Shown piece by piece: positions 43,486 to 56,559 of a DNA stretch of 64,000 nt. The stretch's first letter is position 1. Every line of letters begins with the position of its first letter. Under the pieces are notes generated by a model. That model was given only the letters and a program-made list of their open reading frames with translations. It was not told the origin of the DNA and ran no database searches. The stretch is from positions 620,001 to 684,000 of the forward strand of contig NZ_AP023087.1 of the NCBI RefSeq assembly GCF_045862395.1, read 5' to 3'. Position numbers and translations under genes: made by a program. The DNA comes from Marinicellulosiphila megalodicopiae (GTDB lineage: Bacteria > Pseudomonadota > Gammaproteobacteria > Pseudomonadales > Natronospirillaceae).

Positions 43486-45330
43486 ATGACTTCTCAAGCC
43501 GATATCCAAGTTTCCTCCTCAAACATTCACACTAAACACTCTGATCCTTCTTCTGACCCTTCTTCTGATCCTAGCTCACAAAAAGCGCCATTAAATTTAT
43601 TAAAAAATTTAGTTCCTTTTTTGGCACGTTACAAATTGCGTATGGCGGGTGCAATGACAGCGTTATTGGTGACAACTGCCATTACTTTGTCGTTTGGCTC
43701 GGGTTTACGTTTATTAATTGATGAAGGGTTTGCCACGCAATCTACCGATCGATTAAATCAAATTTTATTGGGAATGTTGGTTTTGGCGGTCATATTTGCT
43801 ATAGGAACAATTATTCGATTTTTTTTGGTTACCACACTGGGTGAATTAGTGACCAAAGATATACGTCAATCTGTTTTTAATCATGTTGTTAAGTTACATC
43901 CAAGTTATTTTGAGGAAAATAGAAGCGGTGAGATTATGTCTCGCTTAACCACTGATACCACGTTGTTACAGTCGATAATAGGGTCGAGTGTTTCCTTTGC
44001 GTTGCGAAGTGGTTTAACGATGGTGGGTGGTTTAATCATGATGTTAATTACTAATCCCAAACTAACTATGGTCGTTATTTTGGCTGTACCTTTGGTATTG
44101 ATTCCAATGATTGTATTTGGCAAAAAAGTACGTGAATTATCAAAACGTAGCCAAGATCGTGTGGCCGATGTGGGTACATTTGCAGGCGAAATGATTCAGC
44201 AAATTAAAACGGTGCAAAGTTATAATCGAGAGGCGTACGAAATAAATAATTTCGATAAAGAAGTTTCAGGCGCTTATGATGTTTCAAAGTTGCGTATTCG
44301 CTATCGTTCAATTTTAATGGGCAGCGCCATATTCTTATCATTTTTTGCGATCGGAATTATGATTTGGGTGGGAGGCAGCGATGTGATACATGGACGTATG
44401 CAACCCGGTGAATTAGCTGAATTTGTCTTATACGCAATGATGGTTGCAATGGGTGTCGCATCCATTTCTGAAGTAATGGGGGAGTTACAGCGTGCAGCAG
44501 GTGCCACTGAGCGTTTGATGGATTTGATCAATGTGCACAGTGAAATTCAAACGCCTGAACATCCTATTGATGCATCATCAAGTAAAAATGGCGATATTGA
44601 ATTTAAACAACTTAGTTTTAATTATCCTACTCGTCCTGATAAGCCTGCTATTGATGATATTCAATTAAGCATTAAACAAGGTCAAACAATTGCGATTGTA
44701 GGGCCAAGTGGTGCTGGTAAATCTACTATTTTTGAACTGTTGCTGCGTTTTTATGATCCGCAAAAAGGTCAAATTCTAGTGAATCAGCATAATATTAAAG
44801 ACTGGTCTTTAGATGCATTACGTCAAAATATGGCTTGGGTGCCTCAGCATCCAATTTTATTCAGTGCAGATGTAATGCATAACATTCGCTACGGAAAGCC
44901 TGATGCCACTTTTGAGGAGGTAGTAGAAGCCGCTAAAGCGGCAAATGCACATGAATTTATTGAAAAATTACCCCAGGGTTATGAGTCGTATTTAGGTGAA
45001 AATGGCGTACGTTTAAGTGGCGGTCAAAAGCAGCGAATTGTGATAGCAAGGGCGATTTTAAATAATCCAAATATACTTTTACTTGATGAGGCGACCAGTG
45101 CACTGGATGCACAGTCAGAGCATTTAGTGCAAAACGCGTTAGATCGGTTGGTACTTTCAAGAACAACGCTGGTGATTGCGCATCGTTTGTCCACCATTAA
45201 AAATGCAGATTGTATCGTTGTTATGGATGAGGGGCGAATTGTTGAAACTGGCACCCACGATCAATTAATGCAAACGAGCAAGTTATATCAAAACTTAGCC
45301 CGACTGCAGTTTATGACATCGGCCCAATAA
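43486..45330 (+). CDS. ABC exporter, transmembrane-ATPase fusion (MsbA-like)
   Basis: The 614-residue half-transporter has a six-helix membrane domain (about 45-330) and a nucleotide-binding domain with Walker A GPSGAGKST (about 406), Q loop WVPQH, signature LSGGQKQR, Walker B ILLLDEATSALD and switch histidine in VIAHRLS. It would dimerise in the inner membrane. Members of this subgroup are close to lipid A/multidrug exporters of the MsbA/BmrA type. The N-terminus has a small SDPS repeat (SDPSSDPSSDPSS). Substrate unknown. Confidence 0.88.
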   Translation: MTSQADIQVSSSNIHTKHSDPSSDPSSDPSSQKAPLNLLKNLVPFLARYKLRMAGAMTALLVTTAITLSFGSGLRLLIDEGFATQSTDRLNQILLGMLVLAVIFAIGTIIRFFLVTTLGELVTKDIRQSVFNHVVKLHPSYFEENRSGEIMSRLTTDTTLLQSIIGSSVSFALRSGLTMVGGLIMMLITNPKLTMVVILAVPLVLIPMIVFGKKVRELSKRSQDRVADVGTFAGEMIQQIKTVQSYNREAYEINNFDKEVSGAYDVSKLRIRYRSILMGSAIFLSFFAIGIMIWVGGSDVIHGRMQPGELAEFVLYAMMVAMGVASISEVMGELQRAAGATERLMDLINVHSEIQTPEHPIDASSSKNGDIEFKQLSFNYPTRPDKPAIDDIQLSIKQGQTIAIVGPSGAGKSTIFELLLRFYDPQKGQILVNQHNIKDWSLDALRQNMAWVPQHPILFSADVMHNIRYGKPDATFEEVVEAAKAANAHEFIEKLPQGYESYLGENGVRLSGGQKQRIVIARAILNNPNILLLDEATSALDAQSEHLVQNALDRLVLSRTTLVIAHRLSTIKNADCIVVMDEGRIVETGTHDQLMQTSKLYQNLARLQFMTSAQ

Positions 45331-45368
45331 CCGATTATAATGCGCCGATTTTATTAATTGAGTGAAAT

Positions 45369-45656
45369 ATGAAGACCTATACATTAAAGGCTGTGCTAAT
45401 TTTCACAGCACTTACGTTTACTTTTCCATTATTTATTTTGGGGGTGGCAAAACTTGCTGGAGCGCGTGAAGCAGGAGCGATGCTTTTGCCTTTTTGCGCA
45501 GCTTCATTTTTATTTTTAACATTTTTTTATTCAAGATACTTTATGGGGCGTTTTAAATGGCCTGAGTCGATTGTGTTTGGTTTTATTTTGTCAGGTGTTG
45601 TGGTTGCATTCTTACTAAAAGTTTGTGTGCTATTTACAAACTTATTAGGTATTTAG
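45369..45656 (+). CDS. Hypothetical small membrane protein
   Basis: The 95 residues form three membrane helices (about 6-28, 36-55 and 67-90). No family is recognised; it resembles short ABZJ-type membrane proteins only in general shape. It lies 38 bases after the exporter gene with its own TATAAT-like box between (45334), so it may be read with the exporter or alone. Confidence 0.65.
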   Translation: MKTYTLKAVLIFTALTFTFPLFILGVAKLAGAREAGAMLLPFCAASFLFLTFFYSRYFMGRFKWPESIVFGFILSGVVVAFLLKVCVLFTNLLGI

Positions 45657-45953
45657 TTTATTTCCTGATTACTTGTTGCAACTTAACTTGATTAAAGGCG
45701 CATTTGATAGGCTGTGTTTTGGTCATTATTTTTATTTCTAATGCTAAACCCAATCAGGAAAATCACTAATTGAGCTAATTATAGAATTTATTGTTGCATA
45801 ATATTTTTTCTTTGTTGGAGAAGGTAAGAAATGTTTATTAAATATATTGCTTGGCGTGTATTAATGTTAATAATGCAGTATTAGAATTGTTATACCTATG
45901 CTTCTATTGTTTTTTAAGTATAATTCGCGTTTTTAAAAATTGAGAGTCTAAAT

Positions 45954-46313
45954 ATGAAAATAATTCGTGTAGTATTAGGGGCTTTGATTTTATTTTTAGA
46001 TTGGGTGTTTACGCCAAAATCTGTAAAGCGCAGCGCAGCTTTTCAAAAGCAAATAGAGCAAAAAGTCAAAGGGTTAACCTTATATCAATATAAATCCTGT
46101 CCATTTTGTGTAAAAGTTCGCCGTGAATTAAAAAGACAATCTATACGCATTCCATTGAAGGATCCAAAAAGGGATGAGGTCGCAAAAACAGAGCTATTAG
46201 ATGGCGCAGGTCGTTTAAAGGTGCCTTGTTTGAAGATAGTTGAAGGTTCAAATGTACGTTGGATGTTTGAATCGTCGGACATTATTGAATACATAAGAAT
46301 GCGCACACTTTGA
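45954..46313 (+). CDS. Membrane-anchored glutaredoxin-like protein
   Basis: The 119-residue protein has an N-terminal membrane helix (residues 4-18) and a glutaredoxin/GST-N domain with the active site CPFC (C49, C52) and the cis-proline KVPCL. The domain should face the cytosol or periplasm depending on the anchor's orientation; the positive residues after the helix (PKSVKR) suggest a cytosolic domain. It would reduce protein disulfides or glutathione adducts. It is followed by a terminator. Confidence 0.82.
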   Translation: MKIIRVVLGALILFLDWVFTPKSVKRSAAFQKQIEQKVKGLTLYQYKSCPFCVKVRRELKRQSIRIPLKDPKRDEVAKTELLDGAGRLKVPCLKIVEGSNVRWMFESSDIIEYIRMRTL

Positions 46314-46319
46314 AGTAAT

Positions 46320-46346
46320 AAAGGTTGATTAATTTCAGCCTTTTTT
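46320..46346 (+). terminator. Terminator between converging genes
   Basis: The stem AAAGGTTGA/TCAGCCTTT (one G-U pair) is followed by six T; it can serve both the glutaredoxin gene and the opposing beta-barrel gene. Confidence 0.85.
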
Positions 46347-47427
46347 ATTTTGCAATCAATGAAATATTTAAATATTGCACTGTGGAAAATGAGCCATTGA
46401 TCCAGTCTAAACTTAATCCTGTTGATATACTCAATTGATCGGATCTTAACCAGTTGGACTCAATTGAAATATTAGAGAACGACTTTTGATTGTATCCAGT
46501 GTGGCCTTTTGGATTATAAAATTGATTGTTTATAAAATGGGATGCGTTTAATTTTATTTTATTATTTATTCGATTCCATGTTTTGTTGTAATTCACTTGG
46601 AAGGCTGTGGCAAGTTTGTTATTGATTAACTCATTTTCATATTTTGATGAAAGTAACGCTACAGATATTTGATTGTCACGATACTGACCACCTAACTTCA
46701 TTTGCAGCCAAGTGCCTTTTTCAAATTGATTGTCGTTTGTTTCTTGGCCGCCTTTGTGGGTAATAAATATTTGTTCGTTAGTAAATAGATGCATATTTTT
46801 ACTTTTCAAAAATCTATTTGAATGAATTGCACCTACTTCAAAATATTCTGCTGTGTTTTCTGTTTCTGCCACTTTCCAATTTGCCCATAAATCCATGTTG
46901 TTTCGTTGGGATGAGTTTAAATATTGAATTCCTTGTTCGACTTGTTGTTGATAAAAGTCATTATCCATACTTAAACCTTGATGAATGTCATGAGATTGAT
47001 TGAGCACACCAAGAATCAAATTTTGATCGTTATTTAAATCAATATTTAAGCGAAACAAAGGTTTGATGGTATTTTGAGAATCACTTCCATATTTTATAAA
47101 GCCTATTGCGCCAATATCTAATTCAACTCGGCTGTTGAGTTGGCGACTTGCATAAATTGGAGCGATATTGCCAAAAAGTGTATAACCTTGAGCGCCATGT
47201 TCTTCAAACCATTCGTAATTGTATAAATAAGCAACGGCTTCTGTGGTGATGTGCCAATTTTTTGTAGATAAGGTGTTATTTGCTGTTTCAATCTGTCCAT
47301 GAATATTTGCATAAGATAGTTCAGTTAAAACACCTAATATAATCATAGTGAAAACTTTAAATAACACGCAACGGGTTGCAGTTATATAACTCGTCGATTT
47401 GCTATGGATGTCGTTTGTAAATTGCAT
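46345..47427 (-). CDS. Putative outer-membrane beta-barrel protein
   Basis: The 360-residue protein has a signal segment (about 20-40, TMIILGVLTELSYA) and a mature part made of alternating polar/hydrophobic strands (SRVELDIGAIGFIKYG, LFRLNIDLNNDQNLILGV, TWLQMKLGGQYRDNQISVAL) that ends in hydrophobic strand residues, the look of an outer-membrane barrel of 12-16 strands. No specific porin family is recognised. Long N-terminus before the signal suggests that the real start may be a later Met (MIILG). Function unknown. Confidence 0.55.
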   Translation of the reverse strand: MQFTNDIHSKSTSYITATRCVLFKVFTMIILGVLTELSYANIHGQIETANNTLSTKNWHITTEAVAYLYNYEWFEEHGAQGYTLFGNIAPIYASRQLNSRVELDIGAIGFIKYGSDSQNTIKPLFRLNIDLNNDQNLILGVLNQSHDIHQGLSMDNDFYQQQVEQGIQYLNSSQRNNMDLWANWKVAETENTAEYFEVGAIHSNRFLKSKNMHLFTNEQIFITHKGGQETNDNQFEKGTWLQMKLGGQYRDNQISVALLSSKYENELINNKLATAFQVNYNKTWNRINNKIKLNASHFINNQFYNPKGHTGYNQKSFSNISIESNWLRSDQLSISTGLSLDWINGSFSTVQYLNISLIAK

Positions 47428-47689
47428 AACCGCACACTTTATTAGTGAAATATGAATATAATTCGTTTGTTCCCTTTATTTAATATAGTGGACGCTTTAG
47501 GGGTCTTAAGGATAAAAATGGTAGTGTTTTGTGTAGTTATATTGCATTTTATGCTTGTGTGTTTGTTTATGTGTTCAGGGATGAATTACTCAAATCTTCA
47601 GATTAAGAGTCTAATGGTTATGTAACAAAAGGTTGGAACTAATGAATCGGTGCTTTATCATGTGTTTTTTTTTAGACAAGTAGGACTTT

Positions 47690-48481
47690 ATGAGTGATTT
47701 AAATTCATCAGAAATAACTGAGTCGTCAGAATCTCAAATTAAACATCGAGCAAAGGGTGTTTATATTTTACCGAATTTAGCAACGACTAGTGCCTTGTTT
47801 GCTGGGTTTTACGCAATTATTGCTGCAATAAAAGGCGATTTTATTGGCGCGGCTATGGCAATTTTTGCAGCGCAGGTTTTGGATACATTAGATGGACGAA
47901 TTGCAAGAATGACTAATACTCAATCGGATTTCGGTGCGGAGTATGATTCATTATCTGATTGCATTTCATTTGGTCTGGCTCCAGCATTGTTAGCATATCA
48001 ATTTGCGCTTCATTCAATTGATAAATTAGGGTGGATGGTTGCATTTGTTTATGTGGCTGCGGGTGCGTTAAGATTGGCAAGATTTAATACACAGGTTGGC
48101 ACGTCGGATAAAAGATTTTTCATTGGGTTAGCTAGTCCTGCCGCTGCTGCAGTAATTGCCGGTGGGGTGTGGCTAATGAGTGTTTATGAAATTAAAGGTG
48201 AGGATTATTCGTACTATATAGCAGCAGTCGTGGCTTTTGTGGGCATTTTAATGGTGTCTAATGTTCGGTACTTTAGTTTTAAGGTAATTGGTACGTCTGG
48301 AAAGATGCCGTTTGTGTTGGTTCCTTTATTTTTGATTGTTTTTGCATTGATTGTTTCAAAGCCGGAGTATTCTCTAACCATTATGTCCATTACCTATGTT
48401 ATTACAGGGGTTATGTTTGAAGTGTATTGTTTTGCCAAAAAGATGTTGGCAAAAAAACAGCCTATCAATGATTCTAAATAA
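47690..48481 (+). CDS. pssA: CDP-diacylglycerol-serine O-phosphatidyltransferase
   Basis: This 263-residue inner-membrane enzyme makes phosphatidylserine from CDP-diacylglycerol and serine, leading to phosphatidylethanolamine. The CDP-alcohol phosphotransferase motif D-G-x2-A-R-x8-G-x3-D-x3-D is complete (LDGRIARMTNTQSDFGAEYD, then SLSD; about 66-88). Eight membrane helices follow. This is the CDP-OH-PT type, unrelated to the phospholipase D-like PssA of E. coli. Confidence 0.9.
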   Translation: MSDLNSSEITESSESQIKHRAKGVYILPNLATTSALFAGFYAIIAAIKGDFIGAAMAIFAAQVLDTLDGRIARMTNTQSDFGAEYDSLSDCISFGLAPALLAYQFALHSIDKLGWMVAFVYVAAGALRLARFNTQVGTSDKRFFIGLASPAAAAVIAGGVWLMSVYEIKGEDYSYYIAAVVAFVGILMVSNVRYFSFKVIGTSGKMPFVLVPLFLIVFALIVSKPEYSLTIMSITYVITGVMFEVYCFAKKMLAKKQPINDSK

Positions 48482-48770
48482 CAGGGTTTAGGGCAATATT
48501 GCTACATAGCCAATATTGTCCAAGTTTTTACTATTGGTATTTTTTTAAACACGCATGGATTGCTTGTTAAAAAATAAGTAACTTTTCTACTCATATCGAA
48601 ATTTGCACGCGCAAACTCATATTTTCCTTGGAATCAAAACGTTAATGATTTCAAGGTTTGATTTTTCTGTTTTCTCCCATGATTTTGTAACAATTAATAT
48701 AGGCTATGATCTAAATAGTCTTTACTGCGTAAAACTTTCATCCAATCATTACTTGAATAGGGCCTAATTG
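48482..48770. other. Intergenic region between pssA and msrP
   Basis: AT-rich, no gene or clear hairpin. Presumably it holds the msrPQ promoter. Confidence 0.4.
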
Positions 48771-49748
48771 ATGCGATTACTTAAATTTAAAACCGATTTA
48801 AAAGAAAGTGATGTCACTCCAAAAGACATTTTTGTTCGTCGTAGGGAGTTTATGGCGGGTTCTATTGCCCTTGGTGTAGGTGTCCAAAGCTTTGCTTCCG
48901 ATGAAATAAAAAAAGATAGCTCACCGAAATGGATGCAAGATAAGTTATCTATTAGCAAAGGGACGACTATAAAGGCTGAAGATCAATTAACTCCTTATTC
49001 GGATGTGACTTCACATAATAATTTTTATGAATTTGGTACTCATAAAGCAGCGCCAAAATTAAAGTCTGAAAATTTCAAACCATTTCCTTGGCAGGTAAAA
49101 ATTTCAGGTCATGTTGAGCAAGCAGGTACATTTGATCTTGAATATTTAATTAAAGAAATGATGATAGAAGAACGAATTTACCGTTTACGTTGTGTTGAGG
49201 CTTGGTCGATGGTGATTCCTTGGATGGGGTTTTCTTTAGCAAGTTTAATTAAAAAGCTTCAACCTACTTCCAAAGCAAAATATATTCAATTTGTAACTTC
49301 TGATGATAAAGAACAGTTTCCTGCAATTGGTGATCGTTTTTCCAACATTGACTGGCCGTATAGAGAAGGTTTGCGTATGGATGAAGCGATGCATGATTTA
49401 TCATTTATGGCGATTGGGTTATATGGTGAATCATTACCTGCTCAAAATGGAGCGCCATTACGATTAGTAGTTCCTTGGAAGTATGGGTTTAAAAGTATTA
49501 AATCCATTGTCGAAATTCGTTTTGTTGGAGAGCAGCCTTATACAACATGGAATGCAATCTCTTCAAAAGAGTATGGGTTTTACGCAAATGTAAATCCTGA
49601 AGTGGATCATCCACGTTGGAGTCAGGCAACTGAACGTCGCCTACCAAATGGGTTGTTTTCGGCAAATCGTGTAGATACTAAGATGTTTAACGGTTATTCC
49701 GAGGTTGCTTCTTTGTATAAAGGTATGGATCTGAAGAAGTTTATATAA
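48771..49748 (+). CDS. msrP: Protein-methionine-sulfoxide reductase catalytic subunit MsrP
   Basis: MsrP is a periplasmic molybdopterin enzyme that repairs oxidised methionines in envelope proteins. The 325 residues have a Tat signal (VRRREFMAGS) and the sulfite-oxidase fold; the molybdenum-ligating cysteine lies near residue 141 (YRLRCVEAWSMVIPW). The ATG at 48771 is chosen over the adjacent TTG. The stop overlaps the msrQ start, so the two are made together. Confidence 0.95.
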   Translation: MRLLKFKTDLKESDVTPKDIFVRRREFMAGSIALGVGVQSFASDEIKKDSSPKWMQDKLSISKGTTIKAEDQLTPYSDVTSHNNFYEFGTHKAAPKLKSENFKPFPWQVKISGHVEQAGTFDLEYLIKEMMIEERIYRLRCVEAWSMVIPWMGFSLASLIKKLQPTSKAKYIQFVTSDDKEQFPAIGDRFSNIDWPYREGLRMDEAMHDLSFMAIGLYGESLPAQNGAPLRLVVPWKYGFKSIKSIVEIRFVGEQPYTTWNAISSKEYGFYANVNPEVDHPRWSQATERRLPNGLFSANRVDTKMFNGYSEVASLYKGMDLKKFI

Positions 49749-50368
49749 TGAATGCTAAAAGAATTAAGCAGCTTGCGTGGTGGTGGGGGATTTTCTTAAT
49801 TGCTTTGGTGCCTTTGATTGTAAATATTATTGAAATCATCAAATTACAAAAAGGACTACCTAATCAACTGGGTTCTGAGCCTGGTAAAGTCTTGGTTGAT
49901 CGATTTGGTGAGATTACTTTAATTTCACTATGGATCGTGCTTGCAATTACACCTCTTAAAAAATGGCTTGGTTTTTCAAAACTAGTCAAATTTAGGCGTA
50001 TGTTGGGTTTGTATGTCTTCTTCTACGCCAGTTTACATATATTATCTTATGGTACATTCTTGCTTGAGTGGTCGTGGTATCTATTAATGGAAGATGTGGC
50101 GCAGCGTCCTTATATTTTTGTGGGGTTTGTGGCTTGGCTTGGTTTGACTGTATTATCAATCACCTCCCCAAAGTGGATGATGAAAAAACTAAAAAAGAAA
50201 TGGGTTGTGATTCATCGTTTTGTTTACGTTATTGCTATTCTCACTGTTGTGCATGAATGGATGCAAGTAAGGGATACATTTTTTGAACCTTTAATGCATG
50301 CATTAGTTCTATTTGTTTTACTTTGCTTGAGACTGCCCTTTTTATTAAATTTACGATTTAAAAAATAA
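49748..50368 (+). CDS. msrQ: MsrQ, heme-binding membrane subunit of MsrPQ
   Basis: MsrQ is the inner-membrane b-heme protein that passes quinone electrons to MsrP. The 206 residues form about six helices; histidines at the usual heme positions are seen in YASLHILSYG, KKWVVIHRFVYV and TVVHEWMQ. It starts in the msrP stop codon (TAATG). Confidence 0.92.
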   Translation: MNAKRIKQLAWWWGIFLIALVPLIVNIIEIIKLQKGLPNQLGSEPGKVLVDRFGEITLISLWIVLAITPLKKWLGFSKLVKFRRMLGLYVFFYASLHILSYGTFLLEWSWYLLMEDVAQRPYIFVGFVAWLGLTVLSITSPKWMMKKLKKKWVVIHRFVYVIAILTVVHEWMQVRDTFFEPLMHALVLFVLLCLRLPFLLNLRFKK

Positions 50369-50379
50369 ATCGTAAATTT
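50347..50379 (+). terminator. Hairpin at the end of msrQ
   Basis: The palindrome AAATTTACGATTT / AAATCGTAAATTT overlaps the msrQ stop codon. It would end transcription before the rRNA promoters; the tail is AT-rich rather than pure T. Confidence 0.6.
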
Positions 50380-50530
50380 ATCTAAATAAAGGTTGCACTC
50401 AAATCTAAAACGCGTATTATTCGCCTCCCTGCTGAGACAGAGGGGGATCAAAGCGAGGCCAAAGCGTGCTAAGTACTTGATTCAGTTAGTAATTTTTAAA
50501 ATCTAATTCAAAATTAAATTTTAAAAAAGA

Positions 50531-50558
50531 TTGACAAAGGTTCGCAACTCTATATAAT
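50531..50558 (+). promoter_or_regulatory. rRNA operon promoter
   Basis: TTGACA at 50531, a 16-base spacer and TATAAT at 50553, followed directly by the GC-rich discriminator GCGCGCC, the hallmark of stringently controlled rRNA promoters. AT-rich sequence upstream could act as an UP element. Confidence 0.88.
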
Positions 50559-50600
50559 GCGCGCCTCGCTTAACGAAGCCAAACGGCTACTTAAGCAAAC

Positions 50601-50614
50601 GTTCTTTAACAAAC
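50601..50614 (+). promoter_or_regulatory. boxA antitermination site in the 16S leader
   Basis: GTTCTTTAACAAAC matches the boxA element that binds NusB/S10 to protect rRNA transcription from early termination. A second copy stands in the 16S-23S spacer. Confidence 0.75.
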
Positions 50615-50771
50615 AAAAAAACAATTTGTGTGGGCACTGGTTGAAGTCGAATAGCTGGTCCATGATTTACCTCGGTAGATCGTGAGATCGGCACAAAAAA
50701 TTTGACTCAATTAGAGCTTACATAGTGAATTTTATTTACAGTAGTTTTAATAATAATGAGTATCTAGATAT

Positions 50772-52311
<1,540 letters not shown>

Positions 52312-52683
52312 AACGATAAGACTTTGATCAGTGTTCACACAAATTGTTTTTTAGATTTTTTGACATAGCTTGGCTAATTTAGTCAGGCTGTATAAAAAAT
52401 CATGTTCTTTAAAAATTTGGAAAATGAAAATAAGTTTTATGTATTGAAAGACTGTAAGCGCCATTTATGACACTTACATGAAACAATTATTTAAAAACTG
52501 AGTTTATATACAAGCGTTGTGCGAAAAAATATCGTTATAAAATGTAATAAATGAAAAAGAGAGATTGAGCGAAAGCTCAAAACCTTGAGTATCACCAAGA
52601 ACATTATTGGCTTTGTGCATATAACCTAAGTCTTGTTGATCCAATCGTAAGATTGAGTCAATGCAGACTGTTTAGGGTTATAT
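52312..52683 (+). other. 16S-23S spacer without tRNA genes
   Basis: The 372-base spacer has a boxA at about 52402-52414 (ATGTTCTTTAAAA) and pairing sequences for rRNA processing near its end. No tRNA-Ile, tRNA-Ala or tRNA-Glu sequence or cloverleaf is visible, unlike most gammaproteobacterial operons. Confidence 0.8.
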
Positions 52684-55585
<2,902 letters not shown>

Positions 55586-55901
55586 ATAACGCCTAAGCTG
55601 TTTACTAAAATCGTTCCATACGATTTTGAGTATTTCCTCCATCCGTGGAGGGCATACAGACTTAGCGTTATATGAGCTAAATTGTAGAGATACAATGAAG
55701 CGAATGAAGCTAAGAAAGATATTTTAAGCACGAAGTTTGTGTGTAAACGAAGAGATAGATACTGTATAATGAGCGACGTAAGTTACTTGAAGTACAGACA
55801 TAAAACTTAAACTTATTTTCCGAATTTGGACGAGCGTTGCAGATTGAATTGAGCTGAAAAGCGAGAGAAAATCATTAAGACAACAGGAAGCCATAAAGAA
55901 T
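55586..55901 (+). other. 23S-5S spacer
   Basis: The 316-base spacer has no tRNA. It holds hairpins AAAATCGT/ACGATTTT and CCTCCA/TGGAGG, enclosed by CATATAACGC ... GCGTTATATG arms that compete with the 23S processing stem. Confidence 0.7.
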
Positions 55902-56021
55902 TGTTTGACGACCATAGAGCATTGGTACCACCTGACCCCATCCCGAACTCAGAAGTGAAACGATGCATCGCCGATGGTAGTGTGGGGGTTCCCATGTGAG
56001 AGTAGGTCATTGTCAAACGCC
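55902..56021 (+). rRNA. rrf: 5S ribosomal RNA
   Basis: TGTTTGACGACCATAGAGC at the 5' end pairs with the 3' end TCATTGTCAAACGCC. The internal CCTGACCCCATCCCGAACTC and CGATGGTAGTGTGGGG segments are standard for 5S rRNA. The length is about 120 bases. Confidence 0.97.
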
Positions 56022-56035
56022 AATTAAGTCTAATT

Positions 56036-56177
56036 TATTCATCCCTGAATTAATTAGAAGCTTGGTAAACAAGACAGCGGAAGGAAACCTTCCTAGCTTG
56101 TTTAGTCGCAAGACAGGCTCCAAGCCCGAACATGAAGAGCCCCGTCAGGTTATCCTGACGGGGTTTTTTATTGCCTG
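56036..56177 (+). repeat. rRNA trailer, copy 1
   Basis: This 142-base unit starts 15 bases past the 5S gene. It folds into AAACAAG/CTTGTTT enclosing GGAAGG/CCTTCC, then a terminator. It is repeated after 203 bases with about five base differences. Confidence 0.9.
56140..56169 (+). terminator. rRNA operon terminator 1
   Basis: Perfect 10-bp stem CCCCGTCAGG/CCTGACGGGG, loop of four, then six T. Confidence 0.95.
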
Positions 56178-56238
56178 TAGGATAGTGAAATGATTAAATG
56201 TAAGCATGAAAGTTGGTATTTTATTAGTTTAACCGTAT

Positions 56239-56380
56239 TATTCATCCCTGAATAAATTAGAAGCTTGGTAAACAAGACAGCGGAAGGAAGCCTTCCTAGC
56301 TTGTTTAGTCGCAAGACAGGCTCCAAGCCCGAACATGAAGAGCCCCGTCAGGTTATCCTGGTGGGGTTTTTTATTGCCTG
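56239..56380 (+). repeat. rRNA trailer, copy 2
   Basis: A second copy of the trailer without a 5S gene in front of it. Confidence 0.9.
56343..56372 (+). terminator. rRNA operon terminator 2
   Basis: The same stem as terminator 1, but the right arm reads CCTGGTGGGG; the two changes still pair as G-U, so the hairpin is kept. Confidence 0.9.
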
Positions 56381-56518
56381 CAAAAAAATAACGAATAAAC
56401 TATAAATAAGAAAAATTAAAAAAGCTGTAAGTCGCAGATTAGTTAATTAAAGCAGTAAGTTTTGGTGTGAGCGTTTTGGTGTGAGTAATGGATTAACAGA
56501 TAAGGAGCGTTTGAAATT

Positions 56519-56540
56519 AAATGCCTCTTTCGAGGCATTT
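56519..56540 (-). terminator. Hairpin after the reductase-like SDR gene
   Basis: Nine-base-pair stem AAATGCCTC/GAGGCATTT with loop TTTC, 20 bases beyond the stop; the T run is weak. Confidence 0.65.
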
Positions 56541-56559
56541 AATAAAAAAGTAATGAATC

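Noticed and set aside
45831..45884. A 17-codon frame before the glutaredoxin gene.
   Set aside because: Too short, no ribosome site and no conservation evidence.
52312..52683. Search for tRNA-Ile/Ala/Glu in the 16S-23S spacer.
   Set aside because: No cloverleaf, no GTTCGA T-loop and no matching acceptor stem could be found.
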